Origin: Puccinia triticina
Lineage: Eukaryota; Basidiomycota; Pucciniomycetes; Pucciniales; Pucciniaceae
Reading direction: 5' to 3'
Assembly: GCF_026914185.1 (NCBI RefSeq)
Contig: NC_070558.1
Span: 5,332,001-5,396,000, forward strand
DNA: 64,000 nucleotides
A program made the translations under genes and the position numbers. Position 1 is the first letter of the stretch. Each line of letters begins with the position of its first letter. The notes below the pieces were generated by a model. The model did no database searches. It was not told the DNA's origin and worked only from the letters and a program-made list of their open reading frames with translations. This document shows positions 11,149 through 21,259 of the stretch, piece after piece.

Positions 11149-13571
11149 ATTGGTGCTTATCTATACCAAGATCCTTATTTTGTTTCTACTTCTATCAACC
11201 TTCTTCCCTTACGACCTAGACTCCTCATTCCCCTTCCATCAGTCCTATCCCGCCTCTCCTCCATCGTATCCGTACCCCTCGCCAACTTCATTAAGACTGA
11301 GTAAGTAGTTCATCTTCAGATCCGTAATCAAATACCCCAGAGAACCCCTTTCCCAGTGGTCTGCCAGACCTGGTAGCATTCACTCTACCAGCCTCCCGTG
11401 CTACGGGGCGGTTTTCATCTCTGTATATCCTCACTTTTGGTACTTGTAAAATTACTTTCCATTTGATGGATTACCACAGAAGAGGTACCTGCCAACACCA
11501 ACAGCCTGCCGGTGAGCCTCCAGAAGATCCATCATTCATTCTGCCCCCCCCCCCATTTTAATTCAGTGAAATGTCTTGGAGGTCTTAAACGTCAATGTCA
11601 ACCCTTGAGACATTAATATGTCCAGAAGGGTTTCAAAAACCAAACCATAGAGCAAGAATAAGCGCAGAGCGGGCGCTCAAAGAGATTATGAATAAAATCA
11701 AATATTGAATATGTTCTGTTAAACTAATTGTAACAAAATTGTAAAAACCTTAAAAAGATAAACAACAGAAATAAGACTGAAAATATCCAAAGCTGTAAGA
11801 TGATGAACTCATCACCGAGTTCAGCAATGAGAGAACGTTGAGAGACTCCTTCAACTAGACAGAGGAGCGATTCTTTTCCCCGCTCCTCAGAGAAAACAAG
11901 ATCATTATTATTATTCCATCCTTGTGATAGATATCCGAATTCGGTAAGAATACTACTTAGATTTCTTTCTACAATAAGACTACATTAGTACTCTACCGTT
12001 AGACCATTCTAACTAGTATTTGCATTGAATACCTTTATCATTCTATGAGAAGAAGTTAATAACTGAACTGTTATCTTTTGATTGATCTTATAGATCTTAA
12101 TTCGTTATTTAACCGTACTCGTTAGAGATATCGCTGAGGTATACCTCAGAAGTCAACTTTCTAAAAAAATATTTAGAAGCATTTATTCTTATTGCTTCTT
12201 AGACTTCGAACTTCTATCCTACCCTATCTTATCCCTATTTATAAATCTTCAATACATATAAATCTTTATTATCACTGCTGGGTTTATTGGTAATAACCCA
12301 ACCGCGTTCTTTAACCGGAAGAAAACCAATTACTTCTCACAAATATCTGAGAACATACCTCCGATAGCTTCTCTATCTGGAGAGGCTAGGCTAGTCCAGC
12401 TTAATCAGTCTAACATAGACTAGCAAAAGAAAATTATAACTATAATATTTAAGTCGAAGAATCGAGATTAATCAAAACATATCTTTCTATTCTCACTTTT
12501 CTTGTTCTATTCCTTGTATTTAGTCTATAGTAATATATCTTATTACTATACATTTTGTCTAGCCAACTCTCTACGTGAGAGCACCCGCTGACAGTCAAGG
12601 CAGATGGACACTGTGGATTTAGAGCGGTTGCTTGGGCTTTGGGACACGGGCAGGGAAAGTATATGCAGATCCGGGGAGAAATAATTGCTGAACTCAACAA
12701 CCACCATCAATGGTATATCAACAAAAAAAATCACAATATCAACAGTGGATTAAATCAACTTACTGTGACTCTAGGAAGCATGGTTTATAGGATTAAGTGG
12801 ATTTCTTTGCTGACAATGGGAAATGTGATGGCCAATTCATTCAAGACACTGGTATTTTTCTTCTCAAACATACTTTCCTTATTTCCCCCCCCCCCCCCTC
12901 CCCAAAAATAACTCACCCATCTTCCTTGCTCTTGTCAACAATCACTTTTTTCCCCTTGTTCTCCAAACTACTGTCCTCTTTCCTGCTCCCAGCTACTATG
13001 TAAGGATTGGGATGGAAGAGCTACTCCTGATGATCTGCGATGGGAGCAAAGCTATTTGACTTGTTTTGATTGTACTGGAGTGAGGAAATTCTTGCAGCAT
13101 GTTACACATTACTAGTTGTATTCAATTTTTATCTCTTTTTTGGTTATTTTTCTTTCTCTTGTGTTGTTCTCTTTGCCCCTCATCCATGAATGTTACTACT
13201 TTTCTCACTATCCATTCTTTTACTTTCCATTCCTCAAAAATAATTTCTGTAAGTAGGGTACTGCCCAGCAGATCACCATTACGAGAGTAGTAATTAAATT
13301 CTGCGCTGTGAAATTTTTGGGCACTGTGGCCAAGGTTTTGGTGGATTTGCTACAAAGTAAATCTGCCAAATAGGACCCACTGTGCACACCCCAGAAATGA
13401 GGTGTTCTAATGCTGTGCGGTTCACCATGTGCTCTTGAGGAGGCTTTCTGCCCACTGTAAAGGTTTGGTGGGCTTGGGCACCCCAATGAGAAGTTATAAT
13501 TTTCATTTATTTTTGTAAGTTTTGGCAAATTTACATGGCCAACTCCCATTCTATGTGGTGGAATTACATTC
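11149..13571. other. AT-rich region without genes
   Basis: 10830-12450 has no open frame of 60 codons and is strongly AT-rich, consistent with degraded retrotransposon internal sequence. C homopolymers lie at 11544-11554 and 12885-12898. Short frames at 12450-13550 show no recognisable motif. Confidence 0.5.
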
Positions 13572-13849
13572 CAACTCCCTAGAGAATGTCAAAACGGACC
13601 CGGGTATAAATTACACCGCCGGTACCCGCGTGTTTTTTCCCAAAAACAGGCACCCGGCACCGCCTGGCGGGTACCAGCGGTCTTTTTGGCGGGTACCGCG
13701 GGTACCGACTGGGTTTTTATTCCATCAATGCTTGCGCACAAGTCCGCAGGGACTTCTGGATCACTTGAAAAAAAAAAAATGTCATTTCTATCACTTATAT
13801 AGGGAAAATAATATATAGCTAATTTTTTTTTAAAAAACATTTGCTAAGA

Positions 13850-16800
13850 TTAATTTTCATCCAAAACTATAATATTTCTTTTACCTTTCTGCTTGATTTG
13901 GTTTTTGTCCTTCATACCTTGTTTCCACTTTTGCAAGGCACCTTCTTCAATCAAGTTGTTCTTGGAGTAAAAGGTGACAGTCATCCCATGAGTTAATGAT
14001 TGAGCAGCAAGTCTGTGCCTCTTTGACAAGACATAATCGTGCCCAAAGCTAAATGCTCTCTTGACATCAACTGATGTTGCTAAAAATGAAGTAAAAGTGA
14101 GTTCGGATGGAGTAACAATTGGGATCAGGTAGATTGCTGGCTCACCAGGACAGCTCAAGACATCCAACGCCATATGGACTAGGCCTCCGTGGCTGTTCCC
14201 AGCAGATTTCTGTTGTATCCACCACTGCAACGGATTCACTGGTTTGGTACCGTTTAGTATAAGTCCTCCCGCTAAACATGCATCCAATGCATCAGACGAC
14301 AAATCCCCCCTTGGGCAGCGGCAGCCTCTCCCAGGTCGGCAAGCATGCCGGTCTTTGGCTGTGAGGAGACAAGAATTTTTAATACTTGGTTTGTAAATGT
14401 AAAACCAGTTATTTCACCTTTGAGCTTGCAGTCACACTTGGTGCCAAGGAGGAAGGAGCAACTGTTTTTGGCTTGTAAGTCAATACCCACATTTCTTGAG
14501 CTAGCCGTATAGCTTTGGTGATCCAGTCAGGCTCCCAGTTGGCCAACCTGAAGTACTTGTCTCTAAATGAGGGGTGCAGCACTGAGAAACAGTTTCAGTA
14601 AGAGGAATCTGAACATTAATATGCAAAATAGACATACATATTGCAATCCTGTAAAGAGGGGATGTATCTGTCAAGCTGTAATATTTGTTTTTTATTTTCA
14701 ATCTGATTTGGCAGGCGTTCCTTAATGCCGCTGGGTATCTTTTATTGCTGATGAAGGTTGATAGATGTTCAGTTATTTGATCAATGTATAGAACTATGTT
14801 TGCTAATCAAGTTGATCCGGCAACCAAAAATTGAAGAGTTATCTCATTGAAAACATTCAGGACCTCAACCAAATTGTGTTCCAAGTTGAAGTCACCCTTT
14901 TCCACGTGATTTTTACGATCTAAACCATCCCGCTTATGACGCTGCCAAACAAGACTTAAATAGACCAGTTGTTAGTAATTTTACATTACACTGCAGTGGA
15001 AAGAAGACTTACATGGCATCTTCACACCTGATTATGCTTTTGAGTTGTACATTTGTTGAATTCCATCAAGTTCAAACATCTCTTTCAATGTTATGAGGAG
15101 TTTTCCATCCTTTCTCCAGACAGATCTCGACAAACTCAGCTTTTAAGTTTGGTGAAAATCTCAACTTCTTTGAAATCAATCAGAACTATACCAGAATAAA
15201 GATTCAGGTTGATGAGACAAATGGACCATCTAATTAACAAATATAACACTAACTTTTGCCAATGTCTCTTTGCAGGATTGATTTGTGTAGCAATCATTTT
15301 TGTCTTCATCGCGAGCGAGTTCAATATTGGCCTTGGTGAGCGTTTTGGTCTTTTCTTCATGCTTGTCCTTGCTCTCATATTGGTCTGATTTGCCAATTGA
15401 TTCAACATCACTAGAATCTTGCAAGGTGTCATGGTGCCCTGAAGAGAGGCTATGATTTGAAAAGCAAATCAACAATCAACACTGTTTCCAATTGAGGAAT
15501 TCAAGAGTTACTTACCATCTAATTTGCCGCTGCGGGGAATCATCATCATCCAATTCTTCTTCATCAAACACAAATGGGCAACCCTTGGCAGTGCCTTTCT
15601 TCTGAGTTCCAAATGGGCGGAGTATTGCTTGGACAATTAAGTTGAGGATATGAGTGAAACACCTGATCCACTGAGTGTTGCCTTTAAAGTGAAGCCACTT
15701 GAGCTTTTTGAGCTCCCTCACCATCACCTTGTTATTTTTGGCATTGTCGCTCACAATACCAAATATCTAAACAAAAAAATGAGTCCGCGCAGAAATAGAA
15801 ACAGAAAAGAAACTTGGCCTACCTTATTTTGAATTCCAAATTTCTCGCAAACCAAACAGACCGTGTTTGCAAGGTACTCACCAGTGTGGCTTTCTGAGAA
15901 GGTAACAAAGTCTAGAGGCATTGCCTCCAATTGGACATCCCCAGCATCTTCGGCTAATCAATAGACAACGGTACCCAAAATATCAAAAATGTTTGGAGAT
16001 TGCCATGTGTCAACACCTAAATACAATGCACCTTTGTGAGCCTACAAATATCAAAGGTGTTACAGTCAGTTCATAGAAAGGAAATGAGAATTGAGGAACC
16101 CAAACTCAAAACCTCTGGTGTTTGTTTTGTATAGTAGAGTAGAGCATATGAATGTCCTTTGAAACAGCCCGCGGGGTCGGTAAGTGCTTGACAACCGTTG
16201 GATGAAGTATTGCTTTATGGCTTGCATATGTCAGGGCTGAAAATGGCCTTGCGGCCTTGGCGCACCATATGGCACATAGCTAGGGCACCTAGATTTTCCA
16301 GTAGACTTCTCAGGTGAAATTCAAAGGGCTCACCTCCTTTGCATTGATTTGCCCACTTGCAGAAAATCCAAGAACGGCCAGCTTCTGATTTTCTTTGATT
16401 TCTTGATGTTTAGGTTGACAGATCAAGGTGTGTTTGTTCAGGTTACTACAGGATGAATCTGAGGTAGGACGGTTGATCTTGGTGCCGCATCTGAATGCAG
16501 TTCCAGTCATATTCATAAGCAACAACTTGATAAATTGAAGCAATCCAGACTTAAATTTGGCAACAATAGGCAATCGCCCGCCTGCCATGCTTATCCTTTT
16601 GTTCGGAAAGCTGTGGTACATGGTAAGATTGATAGGTTGTACTGATAGCATTCGCGGCAATTCTCTGAGCTCTTTCTGCATGAAGGAAGCTATTAATTTA
16701 AAATGGTTAGTGATGTGAGTTGAGAAAAAAATTTACTTAGCTCCTCCTCATCAGTCAATGTCTTGCCTGGAGTGGTTCCAGATGAGGGGGCAGGACTGTT

Positions 16801-16866
16801 GGGGGTGCTGTTGCCTTGGGGTGTATGGTCCTGGGTTGATGGGTGTCTCTTGCGGGGGCGTGCCAT
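13850..16866 (-). pseudogene. hAT transposase relic, minus strand
   Basis: Starts at an ATG at 16866 with a basic, Pro/Ser/Thr-rich N-terminus. A BED-type finger follows at about 16420-16510 (C-GTKINRPTSDSS, H-TLIC). The core segment at 15512-15754 reads SDNAKNNKVMV, HFKGNTQWIRCF, HILNLIVQAILRPF, then an acidic run EEELDDDDS. The segment KGWKTPHN, WNSTNVQLKS is at about 15010-15110. The hATC dimerisation domain is at 13900-14260 (PLQWWIQQKSAG, MALDVLS, ATSVDVKRAFSFG). In-frame TGA codons at 15066-15068 and 15072-15074 interrupt the last core segment, so it is probably dead unless those are spliced out. Confidence 0.85.
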
Positions 16867-17043
16867 GTTGATTTTTCCAGGTTGAGTGGCAGGTTGGATC
16901 AACAAAGGACAGGATATGGCTACATATCAATCTCCAAAGCGAACCAATAGCCGGGCCTACCCGGTCTCCCCCCGGGGGTCTGGCGGTACTTGGGGGCGGT
17001 ACCCGGGTACCGCACCGCTTTTTCCAAAAAAATAGGCACCCGG

Positions 17044-17175
17044 TGTTAGGACATGAGTATGCTTATACCCAGTCCAGTACTAGTCGACTGCGGCGTAGCT
17101 TGTAGATAGTATATATAGTGTTTCCCGTCTCCCATTCTAGTAATGATATCATGTCTGCACGACCATATCACAACA
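17044..17175 (+). repeat. 5' LTR of the copia element
   Basis: 132 bp, starts TGTTAGGACATG and ends ATATCACAACA, with a TATA-like TAGTATATATAG near 17106. It differs from the 3' LTR only at the CpG in TAGTCGACTG. Confidence 0.95.
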
Positions 17176-17190
17176 GGTCATGAGCCCCTA
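17176..17190 (+). other. Putative primer binding site (initiator-tRNA half type)
   Basis: GGTCATGAGCCCC directly follows the 5' LTR. Its complement GGGCTCATGACC resembles the anticodon arm of eukaryotic initiator tRNA-Met (GGGCTCATAACCC, from memory) with one difference. Drosophila copia and some other elements prime from such a half tRNA. This is inference from that precedent. Confidence 0.5.
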
Positions 17191-17556
17191 AAAGTATTTT
17201 GCTACATCAAAACAACCCTGAAAATCACCAACCATTTTCCAGTCTAAACATCCTATCTATAGCTATTCTTTCGTAAACAACGTGAAGGTCGCGAGGTACC
17301 AACAAGTTTGAAATCCTTGTTGCGAGCTGTGAAAAGTTCTATCTATCCGTTTTCGTCAGAGATTGATGCTTTCTCCTGGCCAGTTTAGGCTCATCTTCAT
17401 AATACGGACGAGTAGATAGTCCTGAGTAATCTCTTGCTTTCAAGATTTTGGCTTTTTGGTAAAACTTTGCTGGACCCTACCGCAACCTATTCGACCTCCA
17501 TCTAAGCCTGATGGGCCCTGTGTTTTTTCAACTGCCCCCCATCTGTTAACTTGAAT

Positions 17557-20136
17557 ATGCCCCAAGATGTTTGCAAACTGTCTCCCATCTTGCCTGTTCC
17601 CTCGCCTCTCCCTATCATATATGCTTCTGCTCCTGCGAAATCATCTCTTCCTGTCAAGTCTGATGACTCAATCTTTCAATTTCTGGTGGAGAAATATAAT
17701 TTTGATTGGCATGCATCTGATCTGTCAAAAGACAAACTCACACTTCTCTTTTGGCATCGACTATTTGGCCATGCGGGCATCCGCCGGATCCAAAAAATGA
17801 TCAAACTTAAACTTGGGGTGGGCCTGCCTGCATCCATACCTAAGGGTGATATCAAATGCCTGGTATGCATGATAGCCAAGGGTACCCGTTCAAATAACTT
17901 ACTACCCTCATACAGACCCACAGCGACCCTGGGCATCATCGCTTGTGACTTGATGGGACCTTTTGAGATCCCTACTTTTGGCGTGGGTTGCTATGTACTG
18001 GCGATCAGGGATCTAGCTAGCTCGTACAGTGAGATAAAAATCATGAAAAAGAAGAGTGAAGCGACGAAACTAATAATCGCGCAGATCCTACGTTTTGAGA
18101 CAGAAACAGGTAAAAAGGTCAAATGCGTTCGGTCAGACAATGGAGGCGAATTCGAGTCAAAGGCGCTTGCGAAATTCCTGCAAGAAAAAGGTATCAAGGC
18201 GGAAAGGTCCCTCCTGTACCACCACTATCAAAACAGTGCAATTGAGAGGTACAATCAAACGGTCTTGGACATGGGCAGATCAGTTCTCACCGACAGTCTG
18301 TTACCACGAAATTTCTGGGGTTTTGCGTTTCTATGGGCGAACTACACGCTTAATCAGATCCCTAATAAGGTAAGTGGCCACAAAACTCCTTTCGAAGCCT
18401 TTTTTGGCTACAAACCTTTGGTGGATCATCTGCGTATTTTTGGCAGCAAAGCCTTTATACTGATACCTCCGGAAAAGCGACAACGTCTGGATGATTGCGC
18501 AGTGGAAGGACATGTGATTGGATATATTGACGGTAGTAAAGGCTGGATGTTCTGGGTGCCGTCACTGAACAAAATTGTGAACTCCGCATGGGCACAATTC
18601 GCTGATGACCCGCTGAAACTGGACACTGGATCCACAAAGAAAATTGACAACATTGACCCTTCCCTACTCCCATCCTGTCAAAAGCCAGTTGATCAAACTA
18701 TGACAGGACCAATGGCCCTTCGTTTTGTCATGGCGGCAGATCTGGGTGACTTCAGCGATGAGGTGATTGTGCAAAAGCAGGAGCAACTACAGGACCAGCT
18801 TCAAGAGGCGACCAAGTCCCTTACCTTGGTCCCCAAGAAATACAAAGACATCCTGAAACATCCGGAGAAGGAGGTGTGGTTACGAGCAATCCAAGAAGAA
18901 CTCCAGAACCTCTTTCGACATCAGATCTGGACTATTGAACTGGTACCGCACGGCCGGAAAGTCATGGGTGCCAGATGGGTTTTTGTAGAAAAAAGGACAT
19001 CTGACGGTAAACTGATCAAGCTGAAAGCCAGGTACGTTGCAAAGGGCTATGCCCAAATTGCGGGGGTAGAGTTCATGGATACCTTTGCACCAATGGCGAC
19101 TTTTTTTTTGCTGCGTTTGCTACTCACCATTGCCGCCAAGTGTAACTGGCCGGTTTACTCCTTTGACTTTGTAGCAGCCTATCTTCACTCACCAATTGAT
19201 GAAGAGATTTGGGTTTGGCCTCCGGAAGGTCTTGATGTTCCCAAAGGTTATGCCTGCAAGCTACAGAAAGCCCTATATGGTACAAAACAAGCAGCGCGGT
19301 GCTGGTGGAAGCACCTACAAAGCAAGCTGAAACAACTCGGGTACACACCTAGTCAATTTGATAACTCTCTCTATATCCTACAGCATGAACAACACAAAGG
19401 TGCTATCTGGGTTCATGTTGATGACGGCATTGTCACCGGATCAAATGACAATATCTTGCGTAAACTGGAGACAGATCTAAAAGACTGTCTAGAAATCAAA
19501 TGGCAAGAAGGTGTTGAAACCATTGTTGGTGTAGAAGTTAAAAGGTCCGAAGGTCAGTTCTCCCTGCAACAAATTAAGTTGATTGACAAAATCCTAGAGG
19601 ACCATTGGGATCAACGATCTTTAGCAAACACGCCACTGCCGTCTGGATACACAGCGGACACAGATGTTGAGGGAGAAGGTAATCCTGATACATCCACTGA
19701 CTATCTCTCCTTAGTCGGCAGCTTGAGCTACCTAGCGGTAGGAACCCGTCCAGATATAGCATATGCTGTCAATTACATGGCTCGTTTCAGTGCTAGCCCA
19801 ACACCGGGACACTGGAAAGCACTGAGAAACGTGGTGAATCATATTGCTAACACGCGAGATCGTTTTCTAATAATTAAGCCGCAGGAGATGTCCGAACCAC
19901 TGAGGTGCTACAGTGACGCGGGATGGGGAGGTGAATTCCAACGATCATCCTATGGCATCTTCCTCTCTTTCTACGGAGCGCCTATACTCTGGATTGCTCG
20001 AAGACTGCACACTGGCGGCGTCGACATGCCAAGCGGAGTACATGGCTCTAGGCATGGCGACGAGACAGTTGCTATGGGTTCAACAACTCATAGAGGACAT
20101 TCTGGGACACCGCTTTCGCGGACATTTGGTATGTGA
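17557..20136 (+). pseudogene. Copia pol: integrase and reverse transcriptase, frameshifted in RNase H
   Basis: The frame begins in the GAG-pre-integrase region (FWHRLFGHAG, then C-L-V-C). It continues with the integrase core: Asp in ACDLMGPFE, Asp in RSDNGGEFES, Glu in NSAIERYNQ. Then come SGHKTPFEAFFG and FGSKAF, and a reverse transcriptase with WLRAIQEELQ, GARWVFVEKR, KARYVAKGYAQ, YSFDFVAAYLHSP, KALYGTKQAARCW and the catalytic VHVDDGI. RNase H starts at CYSDAGWGG but frame is lost near 20005-20015; correct motifs (CQAEYMALGMATRQ, CDNQAVIK, RTRHTEREYY, ADILTKAL) continue in another frame to 20365. Gag and protease are missing. A functional protein is unlikely without the shift being bypassed. 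Confidence 0.93.
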
Positions 20137-20365
20137 TAATCAAGCTGTGATAAAAGTGGGAAAGGATGACAGTTCCAACAAACGCACAAGACACACGGAA
20201 CGCGAATACTACATAACTAAACAAGCTCTCTTTGAAAATAAGGCCACCCTGTCATGGGTTTCAACAGATAAACAACTGGCCGATATACTGACCAAGGCAC
20301 TGACTCCGGAGAAACATGAGTCATTGGCCAGGCAGGAACAAGGCAAAATATACAACTCCGCCTGA
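20005..20365 (+). pseudogene. Copia RNase H C-terminal part in shifted frame
   Basis: This continues pol in another frame, with stop at 20363-20365. It carries the RNase H motifs STCQAEYMAL, WVQQLIEDIL, CDNQAVIKVG, the KRTRHTERE stretch and the copia C-terminal ADILTKALTPE. The upstream in-frame part of the RNase H domain is in the main pol frame, so the enzyme is split by a small indel near 20010. Confidence 0.85.
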
Positions 20366-20370
20366 TTGAC

Positions 20371-20378
20371 AGGTGGGG
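20371..20378 (+). other. Polypurine tract of the copia element
   Basis: AGGTGGGG directly precedes the 3' LTR start TGTTAGG at 20379, the expected plus-strand priming site. Confidence 0.65.
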
Positions 20379-20510
20379 TGTTAGGACATGAGTATGCTTA
20401 TACCCAGTCCAGTACTAGTCAACTGCGGCGTAGCTTGTAGATAGTATATATAGTGTTTCCCGTCTCCCATTCTAGTAATGATATCATGTCTGCACGACCA
20501 TATCACAACA
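20379..20510 (+). repeat. 3' LTR of the copia element
   Basis: 132 bp, same ends as the 5' LTR (TGTTAGG ... CACAACA). The single difference is TAGTCAACTG instead of TAGTCGACTG. Confidence 0.95.
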
Positions 20511-20597
20511 CCTGGCACCGCCTGGCGGGTGCGCGGCGGGTGCGGGCGGTACCCGCCCGCGGGTGCCGGGTACCGGTTGACATTCTCTACAACTCCC

Positions 20598-21259
20598 AAA
20601 AAATATGATTTGGGAGTTGATTAGTTAATCCCCATAATATAAGATAACTCCTCTCAATGACTGGTTCCCTTGGGTCATCGAGAGGAGTGTTGCCTCCTCT
20701 GAGTCTTGATGACCGGGGCAAACCCGGTCATTGAGATACATGCATCCGGATGACCAGAACAAGGCTTGCAGAGGGTGGTGGGTGGTGCTGGAGGAGTGAT
20801 GGATTGCAGCTTGAACTGCCAGTCCATAATTGGAGCTGAGCCGCAACTGCTGTGACATGTGGTTGCGGGCCGGGGAACACAGGGTTGGAGATGCTCTAAA
20901 AATGTGGGATCCCAGAATATCCGCCCATATCCGCCGTGCTGGTCACCCGGACCACGGATATCTGGTGTGATCCGCATTTCTTCACCAGACACCCCGGATG
21001 ATTCACCGGATACTGCCTGTACCGCCGGCTCGGAGACCGTTGCCCGGCCCACGCCCCTCGGCATCGGCTGGGCATCGCATCCGCCCCGGAGAAGCAGCCA
21101 TACATATTTAAGAGCCCACTGGCCGCACTCCCCGGCCCCTTATCCGTGTCCCCATCTGTTTCAGTTCTTCCACCATCTTCAGCCGCCTGTCTACCACGTT
21201 CTTCTTCAGTTTCCAGTACATACATATATAGTCTTTCCAGCGTAAATAAACAAACAAAC
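20598..21259. promoter_or_regulatory. Upstream region of the MFS gene with palindromic units
   Basis: GGTCAT palindromes (CGAGAGGAGTGTTGCCTCCTC, GATGACCGGGGCAAACCCGGTCAT) occupy 20650-20745. A TATA-like ATATTTA lies at 21104-21110, about 150 bp before the MFS ATG, consistent with a core promoter and a ~115-nt 5' UTR. The CAAACAAACA context directly before the ATG is a good initiation context. Confidence 0.45.

Larger units (their letters stand above)
17044..20510 (+). mobile_element. Ty1/copia-type LTR retrotransposon lacking gag
   Basis: 3467 bp with 132-bp LTRs differing at one base. The flanks are CCCGG (17039-17043) and CCTGG (20511-20515), a 5-bp duplication with one transition. Between LTR and pol there are only about 380 bp and no gag or protease reading, so the element is deleted or non-autonomous. 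Integrase precedes reverse transcriptase, the copia order. Confidence 0.95.
13580..20589 (-). mobile_element. Second hAT transposon (~3.5 kb) interrupted by a copia element
   Basis: TIRs TAGAGAATGTCAA (13580) and TTGACATTCTCTA (ending 20589). Identical 8-bp duplications CAACTCCC lie at 13572-13579 and 20590-20597. Subterminal GGTACCCGC-type motifs occur at 13600-13705 and at 16960-17040 plus 20511-20575. The transposase relic runs on the minus strand. The copia insertion (17044-20510) lies between the transposase 5' end and the right terminus, so removing it and one 5-bp repeat leaves about 3538 bp. Confidence 0.92.
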
